Positions 1-8,073 of a stretch of DNA of 64,000 bases are shown here, piece after piece (within the stretch, counting starts at the first letter, position 1; every line of letters starts with the position of its first letter). Source of the stretch: Bdellovibrionaceae bacterium UBA2339 (lineage in GTDB: Bacteria; Bdellovibrionota; Bdellovibrionia; Bdellovibrionales; JAMPXM01); NCBI GenBank assembly GCA_002344785.1, contig DDUL01000022.1:1-64000 (forward strand), read 5' to 3'. A model generated the notes under the pieces. The model made no database searches. It worked only from the letters and a program-made list of their open reading frames with translations, and was not told where the DNA came from. The translations under genes and the position numbers were made by a program.

Positions 1-57
1 GCTCAGAAATTGGATTTGCGCGCGACGGTCACGCCTCGTGATCCCAAGGGCGCGTAA
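1..57 (+). CDS. Possible 3' end of a gene truncated by the window edge
   Basis: The first frame is open from base 1 to a TAA at 55-57 and would give a polar 18-residue tail. It points toward the FliG-C gene on the minus strand, 21 bases away. Nothing about the product can be read. Frame 3 also ends soon after (a TGA at 39-41), so the choice of frame is a guess based on spacing alone. Confidence 0.25.
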   Translation, partial: AQKLDLRATVTPRDPKGA

Positions 58-78
58 GCCCACGAGTCCACGGACGCG

Positions 79-867
79 TCAGGCAATTCTTCGAATTTGT
101 TCGAGCTTCGTTTTCGCGATGGCCAACTCATTCTTGAGCGTGACGTTGGCGCGCTCAAGTTCATTGACACGTTTGCGAAGCTTCTCAACTTCTTGAGCCA
201 GGGCCTTCTGATCGCTGGTGTCGATCGGCGTTGGCGTGCTGGGCTTAAAGGTGTCCAGACTTCGCACGACGGCGAGATGTGAATCTTCTGTTTCGCCACT
301 GCCACTTTGACCGACGGAAGTTTCAACGTGCACGATCTCGTGATCATCGATTCCCGCGATGGGTCGTCCTTGTGCAAGACGTTCTTCAATGTCGGAGTCG
401 ATGTGAAGTTGGGGATCGATCTTGTCAAAACGCAAGACGCCTTCGGCGGCGAGTTTGCGCACGGCCTCGACCAATTTGTTGATCGAAGTTGAAACTTCGC
501 CCGGAGTGGGGCGCGCGTTTTCAAGTAGTTCCTCCACCTTGCGACGACGTTGGTGAGGAAGCGTCGCGATCAAGCGTGCGCGTTGCGACTCATCGAGCGT
601 CGTGCAGATGGCGACCACGTTGATTTCTTGCAGTACGCCTGTGACCTCGGCCAGGGCGGCATCGCTCCAACTCAAAACTCGGTTGAGATCGATGAGTTTG
701 GCTTCGAGCACGCGGGCCCATCGAGAGTCCTCTTGGCGAATGATCTCGAGGAACTTGTCGCGCTTTTGCAGGCCACAAGTATCAAGCAGAGTAATGAGCT
801 GAATGAACCCACCAGTTTTCTTGTAACGATCCAACATTCCCATGTTCTTCGTTTCGGACTTTTTCAC
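79..867 (-). CDS. FliG C-terminal-domain protein with coiled-coil tail
   Basis: The 262 residues resemble the C-terminal domain of the flagellar rotor protein FliG. The similarity covers roughly residues 15-160, including a run of short helices ending in 'KLAAEGVLRFD', close to the family's '.RRLAEEGEI' end. A polar linker follows (about 165-225), then a heptad-like coiled coil (about 225-260). The FliG N and middle domains are absent and no flagellar gene lies nearby, so this is a stand-alone FliG-C protein of the kind seen in delta-like bacteria. Its role in torque generation or as a scaffold is not shown. The listed start is GTG; an ATG at 843 is an equally good start and neither has a strong ribosome site. 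Confidence 0.8.
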   Translation of the reverse strand: MKKSETKNMGMLDRYKKTGGFIQLITLLDTCGLQKRDKFLEIIRQEDSRWARVLEAKLIDLNRVLSWSDAALAEVTGVLQEINVVAICTTLDESQRARLIATLPHQRRRKVEELLENARPTPGEVSTSINKLVEAVRKLAAEGVLRFDKIDPQLHIDSDIEERLAQGRPIAGIDDHEIVHVETSVGQSGSGETEDSHLAVVRSLDTFKPSTPTPIDTSDQKALAQEVEKLRKRVNELERANVTLKNELAIAKTKLEQIRRIA

Positions 868-1236
868 TTGCGAGATAACGACGAAGTGAAGGGCTCGTAG
901 CTTCTTGCGGTGCGAAATCAGGAGAAAATTTTGTGGATCAGGTCCGGCGCGATTTCATGGACGAAGGTCTGTCTCATTTTGAGACGGGATTGTGAAAGAC
1001 CTGCCAAGGAAAGACTCGGAGGATGGATTCGGGAAGTCTCCATCCTTGTGGCGTAGGGGAAGTTTAAGTCTGGCGCGATGGTTTTCCTTGCGAGCACAAT
1101 TTTCTCGACGCTGATCCTGAGCCGAGGTGACACTGAAGGTGTGAGTCTCGCCTCCTGCGATCCGCTTGGTGAGTGGGACATGGGGCGAACAGGCCGCAGG
1201 CTTCGGTCTTAGGGTCTCAATTTATTGGGGAGTTTC
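868..1236. other. Divergent intergenic region with two hairpins
   Basis: This 369-base stretch separates the divergent FliG-C and SGNH genes and must hold both promoters. Two perfect inverted repeats are visible: arms of six with a three-base loop at 971-985 (GTCTCA/TGAGAC), and arms of eight at 1020-1027 and 1039-1046 (AGGATGGA/TCCATCCT). No convincing gene was seen. The hairpins could be operators or transcript structures. Confidence 0.45.
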
Positions 1237-2079
1237 ATGGGAAGTGCCTTCACGTGTCGATGGACAATGGGACTCATCCTCTGTGTGACAAGTTTGTTTG
1301 GCGTCGAGTCTTTGTCAGCGCAAACTTGTCGGACGCAATTGCAGCCGAATGAGATTGTGCTGATCGGTGACTCGCACACGGCGGGACCATTTGGTCGCGC
1401 GCTTGAGAGACAGTTGGAGGCGCAAGGTGTGGGTGTCGCGCGCTATGCTGTCGCGGGCTCGCGCGCTTTGCAGTGGGCGAACTCGAGCGAGAATCGGTTT
1501 TCGCAGCTCAACATCACCAGCAGTTGCGAGGGGCGGAATGCGCAGAAATCCGCGAGCGATGTGCCGTCGGCGCTGCATTGGCGCGAATCGCGTCCTCCAC
1601 CTGCGGCGATGGTTTTCGCGCTCGGCACCAACGATGCCGGCGCGCTTTGCCGAGGCTCGCTGGGGGCAAGTGCCTTCGCGGACGTTCGACGCATGTTGGA
1701 GGCAGTTCCTCGTGGCACGCCTTGTTTGTGGATTGGTCCGCCTCAGTTTCCGACGGGCCCTGTGGCGCGAAGTTGTGGTGAGCGCTACGGCGCCTACGTC
1801 GATGCACTTCGCGAGACTGTCATCGCGCGATGCCACTTTTTGGATTCGCGAACTTTGCGTCCTAATGCCAACGCGTCCAACTGCTCGGACGGATCACCGT
1901 TGATCGCCAACGCGGGTGATGATTTGCATTTCAGTGGTCAGCGTGCTGAGGCCTGGGCCACATGTGCAAGCTCAGGCATTCAGCAGATTCTGACGCCGCC
2001 ACCGAGTGGTAGTTCACCTGCGGGCTCATCACCGGGTGTGCCGGCGCCGGGGCGGACTTCGCCTCCGACTTCGCGCTGA
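1237..2079 (+). CDS. Exported SGNH/GDSL-family hydrolase
   Basis: An N-terminal signal peptide (about residues 5-28, ending near 'SLSAQ') precedes an SGNH hydrolase domain. Block I is 'VLIGDSHTAG' with the nucleophile Ser, a block III-like 'FALGTNDAG' supplies the Asn, and 'DDLHFS' near the end supplies the Asp-x-x-His pair. The C-terminus is a Pro/Ser/Gly-rich tail. Such enzymes deacylate or de-esterify lipids, glycans or peptidoglycan substituents outside the cytoplasm; the substrate is unknown. The ATG at 1237 is chosen because GGGGAG lies four bases upstream; a TTG at 1225 is in frame but overlaps that site. The gene stands alone and faces the ABC operon. Confidence 0.85.
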   Translation: MGSAFTCRWTMGLILCVTSLFGVESLSAQTCRTQLQPNEIVLIGDSHTAGPFGRALERQLEAQGVGVARYAVAGSRALQWANSSENRFSQLNITSSCEGRNAQKSASDVPSALHWRESRPPPAAMVFALGTNDAGALCRGSLGASAFADVRRMLEAVPRGTPCLWIGPPQFPTGPVARSCGERYGAYVDALRETVIARCHFLDSRTLRPNANASNCSDGSPLIANAGDDLHFSGQRAEAWATCASSGIQQILTPPPSGSSPAGSSPGVPAPGRTSPPTSR

Positions 2080-2186
2080 TTTTGGGCTCAGCTTGAGGCT
2101 ACATCCCACTCATTCTAAGTCTCAATTCATCTTACTTCGACATCTTCGACAAGTGCGGCCAAATGATCTGCTCGACACCAGCTCAA

Positions 2187-3041
2187 TTATGAAGACGCCG
2201 AGGCGTAGCGCTTCAAGCCAGTTTTCCAAATGAAAGACGAGACAGCCAACATCATCGCCGCCAGTGCGATTCCCCAGAGCACCATCTCTGAACCTGTGCG
2301 GTTGAGGATGACTTGCGCCGGCACACTGGCGAGAAAGGCGATCGGTAGCACGCTGAGCACAGCGTAACGCAAGAACTTGGGATAGACGGTGTCGGGGCGT
2401 GTGCCGAGGCGATAGAGTTGATACCAAATGTAGTTAATGGCATCCGCCTTGGTGAAGTATAAGGCCGTTGAGGCCGTCGAAAAGCGAATCGCATAGACGA
2501 CGATCACGCCGCAAGGCACGCAGATCAAGAGCCACAGCAGTCGCCACCAATCGAAGCCAGGAACTTGCATGAGCGACCAACCCAACCACACAGCTGAGAT
2601 GATGAAGTTGCCAAAATAGGCGACGCTGATTTTCTGAAAACTCAACATCCACTGTGAACTGACAGGTTTGACCAAGAGCAAGTCGAGATCGCCGCGACGG
2701 ATTCGATCACTCAAGCGATCGAGATTCTCCGAAAACAACATCATGTAAATGGAGTCCGTGAGAAAGAGGACGCCCATGAACACGCGCATGGTCTCAAGGG
2801 TCCAGCCACTCAGTGAGTCCGTGTGGCGAAATAGAACTTCGAAGACGGAGAGTTGAGCCATGTACCAAATCACGTCGGTGAAGATGCGCACGGCAAAGTT
2901 AAAGCGATATTCGAGTTCGGACATGAGGCTCACGCGCGCGAAAGCTCCAACTAAGGCGAAGTGCTTGGCCAGATCTCGCACTTCATGCACGACACGTGTG
3001 GACCAGCGGTGAGTGAGTGTGTCCGTTGCGGGGTTCGACAT
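2187..3041 (-). CDS. ABC-2 type exporter permease (second subunit)
   Basis: A polytopic membrane protein of 284 residues with about six hydrophobic segments. It resembles the COG3694-type ABC-2 permeases, which pair with a COG4587-type permease and a COG4586-type ATPase. The text 'RIRRGDLDLLLVKPVSS' is the conserved cytoplasmic stretch of these permeases. It is the last gene of the operon, starting two bases after the upstream permease stops. The substrate is unknown; related systems are annotated as daunorubicin- or lipid-type exporters without proof. Confidence 0.85.
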   Translation of the reverse strand: MSNPATDTLTHRWSTRVVHEVRDLAKHFALVGAFARVSLMSELEYRFNFAVRIFTDVIWYMAQLSVFEVLFRHTDSLSGWTLETMRVFMGVLFLTDSIYMMLFSENLDRLSDRIRRGDLDLLLVKPVSSQWMLSFQKISVAYFGNFIISAVWLGWSLMQVPGFDWWRLLWLLICVPCGVIVVYAIRFSTASTALYFTKADAINYIWYQLYRLGTRPDTVYPKFLRYAVLSVLPIAFLASVPAQVILNRTGSEMVLWGIALAAMMLAVSSFIWKTGLKRYASASS

Positions 3042-3043
3042 GA

Positions 3044-3850
3044 TTAGGCCCCTGTTCCCGAATATCGTCGTCGTCCTGCGCGCCAGAGCACGAAAGCTAA
3101 ACTTCCGAGAATGACTTGCCCAATCGCGATCGACACGAAGCCTTCGCCCAATTGCTCGGTGGTCAGGCGGCCAGTGAGGTAACCGACCGGTCGAAATACG
3201 GCACTTGAGAAAGGCAGCGCAATCATGAACTCGCGCAAGTTCTCAGGCAAAATATCGAGAGGAAAGAACTCTCCGCCGAGCATCCAGAGCGTGATGTTTT
3301 TGGCGACCGTCACGTGGTGGACTCGATTGAAGAAAAACGCCATGGACGCCATGATGACGGCAATGGTGTGCACGAAGATCAGGTAAAAGACCACGAGCAG
3401 CAAGGCCAGTGGCAGTCGCTCGATCTGCACAGGCAGTTTCATGGCCCAGCAAACGAGCAAGGGAACGGCGAGCGAAAAGCTCGACGTGAGAAGCTTGTAG
3501 CCGAGGAATTGGCCTAGCCAAAATGAATAGAAGCTAATGGGTCGGACGAGTACGGCATTAACGGCTCCGGTCTCCACCGAGTCGATCATGTTCCACTCGT
3601 ACATCCAGTTTGCTGAAATTCGCGCGACGAACGCGGCCCAGATCGCGTAAGCGAGATAGTGATCTTGGCTGAAGCCGGCCAATTCACTTCGGCCCGTAGA
3701 TTGAAAGAAAGCGAGCCAAAGTGTGAGCTCGACGGCTGCGACGATGAGCGGCTGAATGGCGACATCGGAAAACAAATTGAAGCGATACGTGAGCTGTTCG
3801 AGCGCCGCCAGTCGGGCGCCTCCCCAGAGCTTATTGAGATAAGTGGTCAT
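3044..3850 (-). CDS. ABC-2 type exporter permease (first subunit)
   Basis: A 268-residue integral membrane protein with about six hydrophobic segments, of the COG4587-like ABC-2 permease type. It carries 'DSVETGAVNAVLVRPISFY', matching the equivalent 'GDLDLLLVKPVS' stretch of its partner, so the two are likely paralogous half-pores. The ATG at 3850 is chosen because the longer reading back to 4036 runs inside the ATPase gene in a basic, non-membrane frame. The chosen start overlaps the ATPase stop by 20 bases, suggesting translational coupling. Confidence 0.85.
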   Translation of the reverse strand: MTTYLNKLWGGARLAALEQLTYRFNLFSDVAIQPLIVAAVELTLWLAFFQSTGRSELAGFSQDHYLAYAIWAAFVARISANWMYEWNMIDSVETGAVNAVLVRPISFYSFWLGQFLGYKLLTSSFSLAVPLLVCWAMKLPVQIERLPLALLLVVFYLIFVHTIAVIMASMAFFFNRVHHVTVAKNITLWMLGGEFFPLDILPENLREFMIALPFSSAVFRPVGYLTGRLTTEQLGEGFVSIAIGQVILGSLAFVLWRAGRRRYSGTGA

Positions 3851-4982
3851 GTCGGCCTTCAAGGAAGTCGCGAATGATGTCTTCGAACTCGACCTCCTCA
3901 ATCTTGATGTCTTGAATGGGTGAAACCGCCAGCAGCTTTTGCAGAGCGGGCCCGATCTGCTGCGAAGGAATTTCGATCGACAGGCTTCGTGAGCCCGCGG
4001 CGATGCGGTGATCCGCAGTGAGCTGCAAATCTTCACTCAGTGGCTGCAAGATCTTCAGTGACAAAGTTTGTCGAGTCTCAGCCCGCGACATGAAGTCATC
4101 CACCTGTCCGTCGTACACGATGCGTCCCTTGGAGATCAGCAAAAGGCGATCTGCCAAAAGTGAAATGTCATCCATGTAGTGACTGGTCAGAATGACGGTC
4201 GGTCGACGATCGCGAACATATGTCGCAAGGAACTCGCGAATAGAATTTTGCGCGACGATATCGAGACCGATTGTCGGCTCATCCAAGAACATCACTTCAG
4301 GCTCATGCAAAAGCGCGCCGATCAACTCCATTTTCATGCGCTCGCCAAGAGATAGGCGGCGAAGCTGGGTGAGCAATTGGTCGCGGCATCCGAGCATTTC
4401 CGCCAACTCTTGCACGCGCTTTCGCGCCTGCGTGCGATCCAGTTCATAAATTCTTGCCAGCAAATCGTAGGAATCGGCGGGCGGAAGATCCCACCAAAGT
4501 TGATTTTTCTGTCCCAACAGAATCGAAATGCGGCGAAGAAATGCGGCCTCGCGTTTCCAAGGTTGGTGACCAAGAACTCGGGCATCGCCATGCGTGGGGT
4601 GAATGAGTCCGGAGAGCAATTTGAGCAATGTGGTTTTGCCCGCGCCGTTTGACCCCACAAGACCGATGATTTGCCCTTGTTCGAGTTCAAGATGCGTGGG
4701 CTGGAGCGCGACTTTCGTCTCGTACTTGCGATTCCACAAACCTTTGATGGAGTTCAAAAGCCCTTCGGGCTTTTTGTATGTGACGAAATCTCGACCAAGG
4801 CCCATGGCTTGGATACTCAAGCGCGACTTGTCGATGGGACGCACGCCCGATTTCGCTCGGTGATGGCTGTTGGTTTCAAGATCACTCACGCTTTTTCCCG
4901 TTCTGTTTCCCGTTCTGTTTTCGGGCCCATTGCTTCGAATCAGTTGGCCCGTACCGTTGGTGATCGAGGCCAAAGCCCGCAA
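3831..4982 (-). CDS. ABC transporter ATP-binding protein (COG4586-like)
   Basis: This is the nucleotide-binding subunit of the three-gene ABC-2 exporter. It has Walker A 'GSNGAGKTT', signature 'LSLGERMKME', Walker B 'VMFLDEPTIGLD' and H-loop 'LTSHYMDD'. A C-terminal domain of about 80 residues follows, as in this ATPase class. The family core starts near 'LSIQAMGLGRDFV'. The first 45 or so residues are an unmatched polar extension that includes a duplicated Asn-Arg-Thr-Gly, so translation may really start at a GTG at 4844. It is the promoter-proximal gene of the operon. Confidence 0.9.
   Translation of the reverse strand: MRALASITNGTGQLIRSNGPENRTGNRTGKSVSDLETNSHHRAKSGVRPIDKSRLSIQAMGLGRDFVTYKKPEGLLNSIKGLWNRKYETKVALQPTHLELEQGQIIGLVGSNGAGKTTLLKLLSGLIHPTHGDARVLGHQPWKREAAFLRRISILLGQKNQLWWDLPPADSYDLLARIYELDRTQARKRVQELAEMLGCRDQLLTQLRRLSLGERMKMELIGALLHEPEVMFLDEPTIGLDIVAQNSIREFLATYVRDRRPTVILTSHYMDDISLLADRLLLISKGRIVYDGQVDDFMSRAETRQTLSLKILQPLSEDLQLTADHRIAAGSRSLSIEIPSQQIGPALQKLLAVSPIQDIKIEEVEFEDIIRDFLEGRHDHLSQ
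4897..4920. repeat. Two tandem 12-bp units
   Basis: CCCGTTCTGTTT occurs twice back to back. On the minus strand it encodes the repeated Asn-Arg-Thr-Gly in the doubtful N-terminal extension of the ABC ATPase. It is one of several 12-bp-period repeats in the window. Confidence 0.85.
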
Positions 4983-5310
4983 AATGTTAAGCGGCGCCCG
5001 CTAATTGCGAAGGTTCTAGCGCCCCTTGTGACAATCTGTCCACCTACGGCTGAGATGAACGCGAAACAGCGTTTCGCTGCAGTGGCTAGAATATGAACCG
5101 AATGAAGCGAAGGTCTTGGCCGCGCACCCTGAGCGCTGTTAGCCTAAGTTTGTTTGATTCTGGCGAAGTCAGTCGGCAAGACCCAGTGCTCAGGGGCGAA
5201 GTTGCGGGTGGTGTCGGCCCATTGGTGTTGAGTGATGGGTTCGAGGCTCTTTGCTGGGTTGCGAATTGTGCTACTCGCCGAAGAAAAACCCCTTCTGCGT
5301 TGAGGTGAAA
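4983..5310. other. Divergent promoter region
   Basis: This 328-base region lies between the ABC operon and the rhodanese gene. Open frames exist on both strands, but their products are Arg/Ser-rich without hydrophobic or domain pattern, so I call none. It must contain both promoters; I could not fix a promoter box. GAGGTG at 5302-5307 is the ribosome site of the rhodanese gene. Confidence 0.4.
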
Positions 5311-6714
5311 ATGGGGCGAATTTATCTGGTTGTCGGAACTCTGGTGGGCATCATCGCGACGGGCCTTTTGGTCTTTTACGGACCGGCCAGCATGAACCCC
5401 ATGAACTTGATGTCGAGTGGCACTGTGAGTACGGGCGATCGCATGCAGCCGGATCCATTGCGCTTGTTCGCTTCCTTGGAGCGACCGGAGCTTGCGTCGA
5501 ATTCTCCCATCAAAGAGACCTCGGGATGTAGTGCGCTTCCGGCGTGGTACCCCGTGAAGATCGCTCAATCGCAGATTGATACCTTGTTTGTCCGCAACTC
5601 TGCTCTTCGCGTGAGTCGGGCCTTTGCACTGGTGTTGGATGGCGCCGCGAATTGCATCAAGCCGGGGTACCCCGCGCGCCTCAGTGCCCAAGCTTCGCTA
5701 TCGCCGTTGCACGCCGAAGTGGGTTGGATGATGCCCACGGCGATCTTGCCTTTGAATGAACAAAACAAAGCCGTCGCGCGACCGCTCATCGATGCAGCTG
5801 AAGGCGATGAAGCCAATTCCGTGATCGTTGTCGGCGTCACACTCTCACAAAGAGGTGTTTGGCAATTTGGTGTACCGCTCGCGCCACGCATGGAAGGCGC
5901 GCGCGTGATCGATCGGGCTGAGTTCGAGGCCGCTGTGCAGAGTGGCTGGACGGTGATTGATGTGCGATCCGCAAGTGAGCACGCTGTGCTGAACGTACAA
6001 AACTCCGTGAATCTCCCGTATGTGCTCGCGCCGCGCGCCCTGATTCGCGAACCGATATCGATGTGGGAGTCTAACGGAGACGAACACCAGTTGGCGCGAT
6101 TGCAATTGGCCTTGGATAAAGAAGTCGTCGTGGTTGGCCAAGGAAGCGCGGATTTACGAGCCTATCGAACCGCCGCTTTGCTAGCAGATCGCGGCTACCA
6201 AAAAGTCTTCTACTTCTGGGAAGGCATGGACTACTTCTTGAGAAATCGCCAGACGCCACCTGTCACCTCAGAGTTGATTCAGGTTGTGAATCTTGAAGAG
6301 GCTTTCCGCGTGATGAGCGATCCGGCGAATCCGCCCATGGTGATCGACGTGCGCGCTCCCGCTCAGTTCGAGCAAGGCGCGATCAACAAGGCTCGCAACT
6401 ATCCGATGCAAGAAAAGGGACCTGTGCCGTTTCGCCGATCCGGTTTGAGTGCGCGAGCCTTGAAGGCTTACGGCGAAAAGTGGGATTTGCCGACGGACAT
6501 TCCGCGGACTCGGCCACTTTTGATCTATGGATTTGATTCAGACTGGACAGCCTACAAGGCGGCCCTACTCGCAAAGGAAGATGGCTTTTCCACGGTGTAC
6601 TGGATGCGAGCGGGATACTTGGACTGGAGCACTTACTTCCCGTCGTCAGTGACTCGGCCGCAGCGGCCCACTTCTCGCGGAGGCGCGCCGACTCAACCTG
6701 GACAGTCTCGGTAA
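5311..6714 (+). CDS. Membrane-anchored double rhodanese-like protein lacking the catalytic Cys
   Basis: An N-terminal hydrophobic segment (residues 4-23) anchors or exports a 467-residue protein with two rhodanese-like domains near its C-terminal half. Each shows the fold markers: 'TVIDVRSASEH' then 'VVVVGQGSADLRAYRTAALL' in the first, 'MVIDVRAPAQFEQGAI' then 'LLIYGFDSDWTAYKAALL' in the second. In active sulfurtransferases a Cys sits in the loop after the central strand. Here the loops read GQGS and GFDS, so both domains look inactive and probably bind or sense rather than transfer sulfur. The ATG at 5311 is preferred because GAGGTG precedes it. Confidence 0.8.
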   Translation: MGRIYLVVGTLVGIIATGLLVFYGPASMNPMNLMSSGTVSTGDRMQPDPLRLFASLERPELASNSPIKETSGCSALPAWYPVKIAQSQIDTLFVRNSALRVSRAFALVLDGAANCIKPGYPARLSAQASLSPLHAEVGWMMPTAILPLNEQNKAVARPLIDAAEGDEANSVIVVGVTLSQRGVWQFGVPLAPRMEGARVIDRAEFEAAVQSGWTVIDVRSASEHAVLNVQNSVNLPYVLAPRALIREPISMWESNGDEHQLARLQLALDKEVVVVGQGSADLRAYRTAALLADRGYQKVFYFWEGMDYFLRNRQTPPVTSELIQVVNLEEAFRVMSDPANPPMVIDVRAPAQFEQGAINKARNYPMQEKGPVPFRRSGLSARALKAYGEKWDLPTDIPRTRPLLIYGFDSDWTAYKAALLAKEDGFSTVYWMRAGYLDWSTYFPSSVTRPQRPTSRGGAPTQPGQSR

Positions 6715-6736
6715 TTCAAAACTTGAAGTGTAGGTC

Positions 6737-7399
6737 ATGAGTTCCAAAAACAAGCCGCCCTATGAACGACTGGATTTGCAAATCGATATCGCGCGCCTGC
6801 GCGAACATTTGCAGAACGTGGTCATGAAGAATCCGCCCTTTATGCAATCGCAGAGCTTTGGCGGCTGGTCGGTGTGGTCGGCAGACGGCGAACTCTACGA
6901 CGGATGGAGCATGGGCCACACTTGCTACAAGACCGTGAACGGTAAAACCGTGTTCGACAATGAAAAGGCCATCGCGCTCGGCCTACGTCGCCGGGATCAG
7001 TATCGTCAGCCCACTGAAATTTGCACGGGTTACTTAGACGAAGTGATGAACCGTCTCTTTGAAATGCAATTCAATCCTCGGCGCGTACGTCTCAGCCTGC
7101 TTCGTGCGGGTGGGTCCTCCAGTTGGCATCGCGACGGTGTCGAGCCCAACTACGCGGTTCGACTTCATATACCGATTGTGACGGATCCGCTCTGCACCTT
7201 CGAGTGCGAAGATGGAGTGTTTCACTTTCCGGCCGACGGTGCAGGTTATGTGGTGCGGGTGAATCGCATGCACAAAATTTGTAATCGATCCAAAGTTGAT
7301 CGCTATCATCTGATGATGGACATCTTCGATTTCGCGGGTGTGACGCGAGAGCATCGCTTTGATCCAGAAACCCAAGTGATGGAGCCATTTGATTTATGA
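6737..7399 (+). CDS. Aspartyl/asparaginyl beta-hydroxylase-like 2-oxoglutarate dioxygenase A
   Basis: A cytoplasmic 220-residue protein with the iron and 2-oxoglutarate signature of the jelly-roll dioxygenases: His131-x-Asp133 in 'WHRDG', a distal His179 in 'RMHKICN', and an Arg (about 189) in 'VDRYHLMMDI' placed to hold 2-oxoglutarate. 'RLHIPI' between them is typical of the aspartyl/asparaginyl hydroxylase group. The substrate may be a protein side chain or a small molecule. Its stop overlaps the next gene's start in ATGA, and the next gene is a diverged relative, so the two are probably co-translated and may work as a pair. Confidence 0.8.
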   Translation: MSSKNKPPYERLDLQIDIARLREHLQNVVMKNPPFMQSQSFGGWSVWSADGELYDGWSMGHTCYKTVNGKTVFDNEKAIALGLRRRDQYRQPTEICTGYLDEVMNRLFEMQFNPRRVRLSLLRAGGSSSWHRDGVEPNYAVRLHIPIVTDPLCTFECEDGVFHFPADGAGYVVRVNRMHKICNRSKVDRYHLMMDIFDFAGVTREHRFDPETQVMEPFDL

Positions 7400-8073
7400 C
7401 CGATTGGGCGCGTGTCGAAGAGATCAACAGCAAGCGATTGTCGTTGTTTCAGCAGCTGCATGTTTATGGGGATATTGTTCCACTGAAGTTCCGACTGAAC
7501 GTCGATGCGATCGAAGAGCAATTGAAGCCCTTTGCTGATCGGTGGGTGCAGTACAACAAAAGCAAGGCGGCCAACGCTCGTATGGGGCTTTCAGTGACTT
7601 CACTCGATGGCGGAATGAGTGGTGTTCCGGATCTTGATTCGATTTACGAGTGGAGTCAGCAGACAGGAAAGAAAGTTTCCGAGGCCGACTTCAATCAGCC
7701 GACGGACGCCTATCGAGCCTGCCGCGAAATTCATCCGCTCTTTGAGAGCTTTATGCCGAACGTCGGGCGCTGTCGCTTTGTGCGCTTCGGAGCCGGCGGA
7801 CACTTTCCTCCGCATCGAGATGGTTCAGTGAGTTTTCAAGTTCCAGATTACTTTCGCATCTTGGTGCCGCTCACAAATACAGGAGAAGATGCGTTTCACT
7901 TTGTTCACGATGGTCGACTTGTCAGCTACGAAGTGGGACGTCCCTACTTGTTCAATGCGCTGAAGACGCACTCGGTGGTGAGCTTTCAAGATGCGGCGCT
8001 GACTTTGGCATTGAGCGTGTCGCTCAAGCAAGAAACCGTCGCGCAGGCGATCAAACTCTTTAAGATTTACTAG
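7396..8073 (+). CDS. Aspartyl/asparaginyl beta-hydroxylase-like 2-oxoglutarate dioxygenase B
   Basis: A 225-residue relative of the preceding gene, with His140-x-Asp142 in 'PPHRDGS', a distal His192 in 'NALKTHSVVSF' and 'RILVPLTNTGED' at the position of 'RLHIPI'. The usual Arg near the end of the fold is not obvious ('LTLALSVSL'), so co-substrate binding may differ. It starts inside the stop codon of gene A. Its 3' end overlaps the convergent HTTM gene by 14 bases, so the two transcripts share complementary ends. Confidence 0.75.
   Translation: MTDWARVEEINSKRLSLFQQLHVYGDIVPLKFRLNVDAIEEQLKPFADRWVQYNKSKAANARMGLSVTSLDGGMSGVPDLDSIYEWSQQTGKKVSEADFNQPTDAYRACREIHPLFESFMPNVGRCRFVRFGAGGHFPPHRDGSVSFQVPDYFRILVPLTNTGEDAFHFVHDGRLVSYEVGRPYLFNALKTHSVVSFQDAALTLALSVSLKQETVAQAIKLFKIY

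Noticed and set aside
918..1181. Minus-strand frame in the first intergenic region
   Set aside because: Polar, low-information product, no ribosome site, and it crosses two hairpins.
3851..4036. Longer N-terminus for the first ABC-2 permease
   Set aside because: It lies wholly inside the ATPase gene, and the added residues are basic and unlike a permease start.
5093..5308. 71-codon plus-strand frame before the rhodanese gene
   Set aside because: Arg/Ser-rich product with no start signal, lying in the promoter region; the rhodanese ribosome site is at its end.
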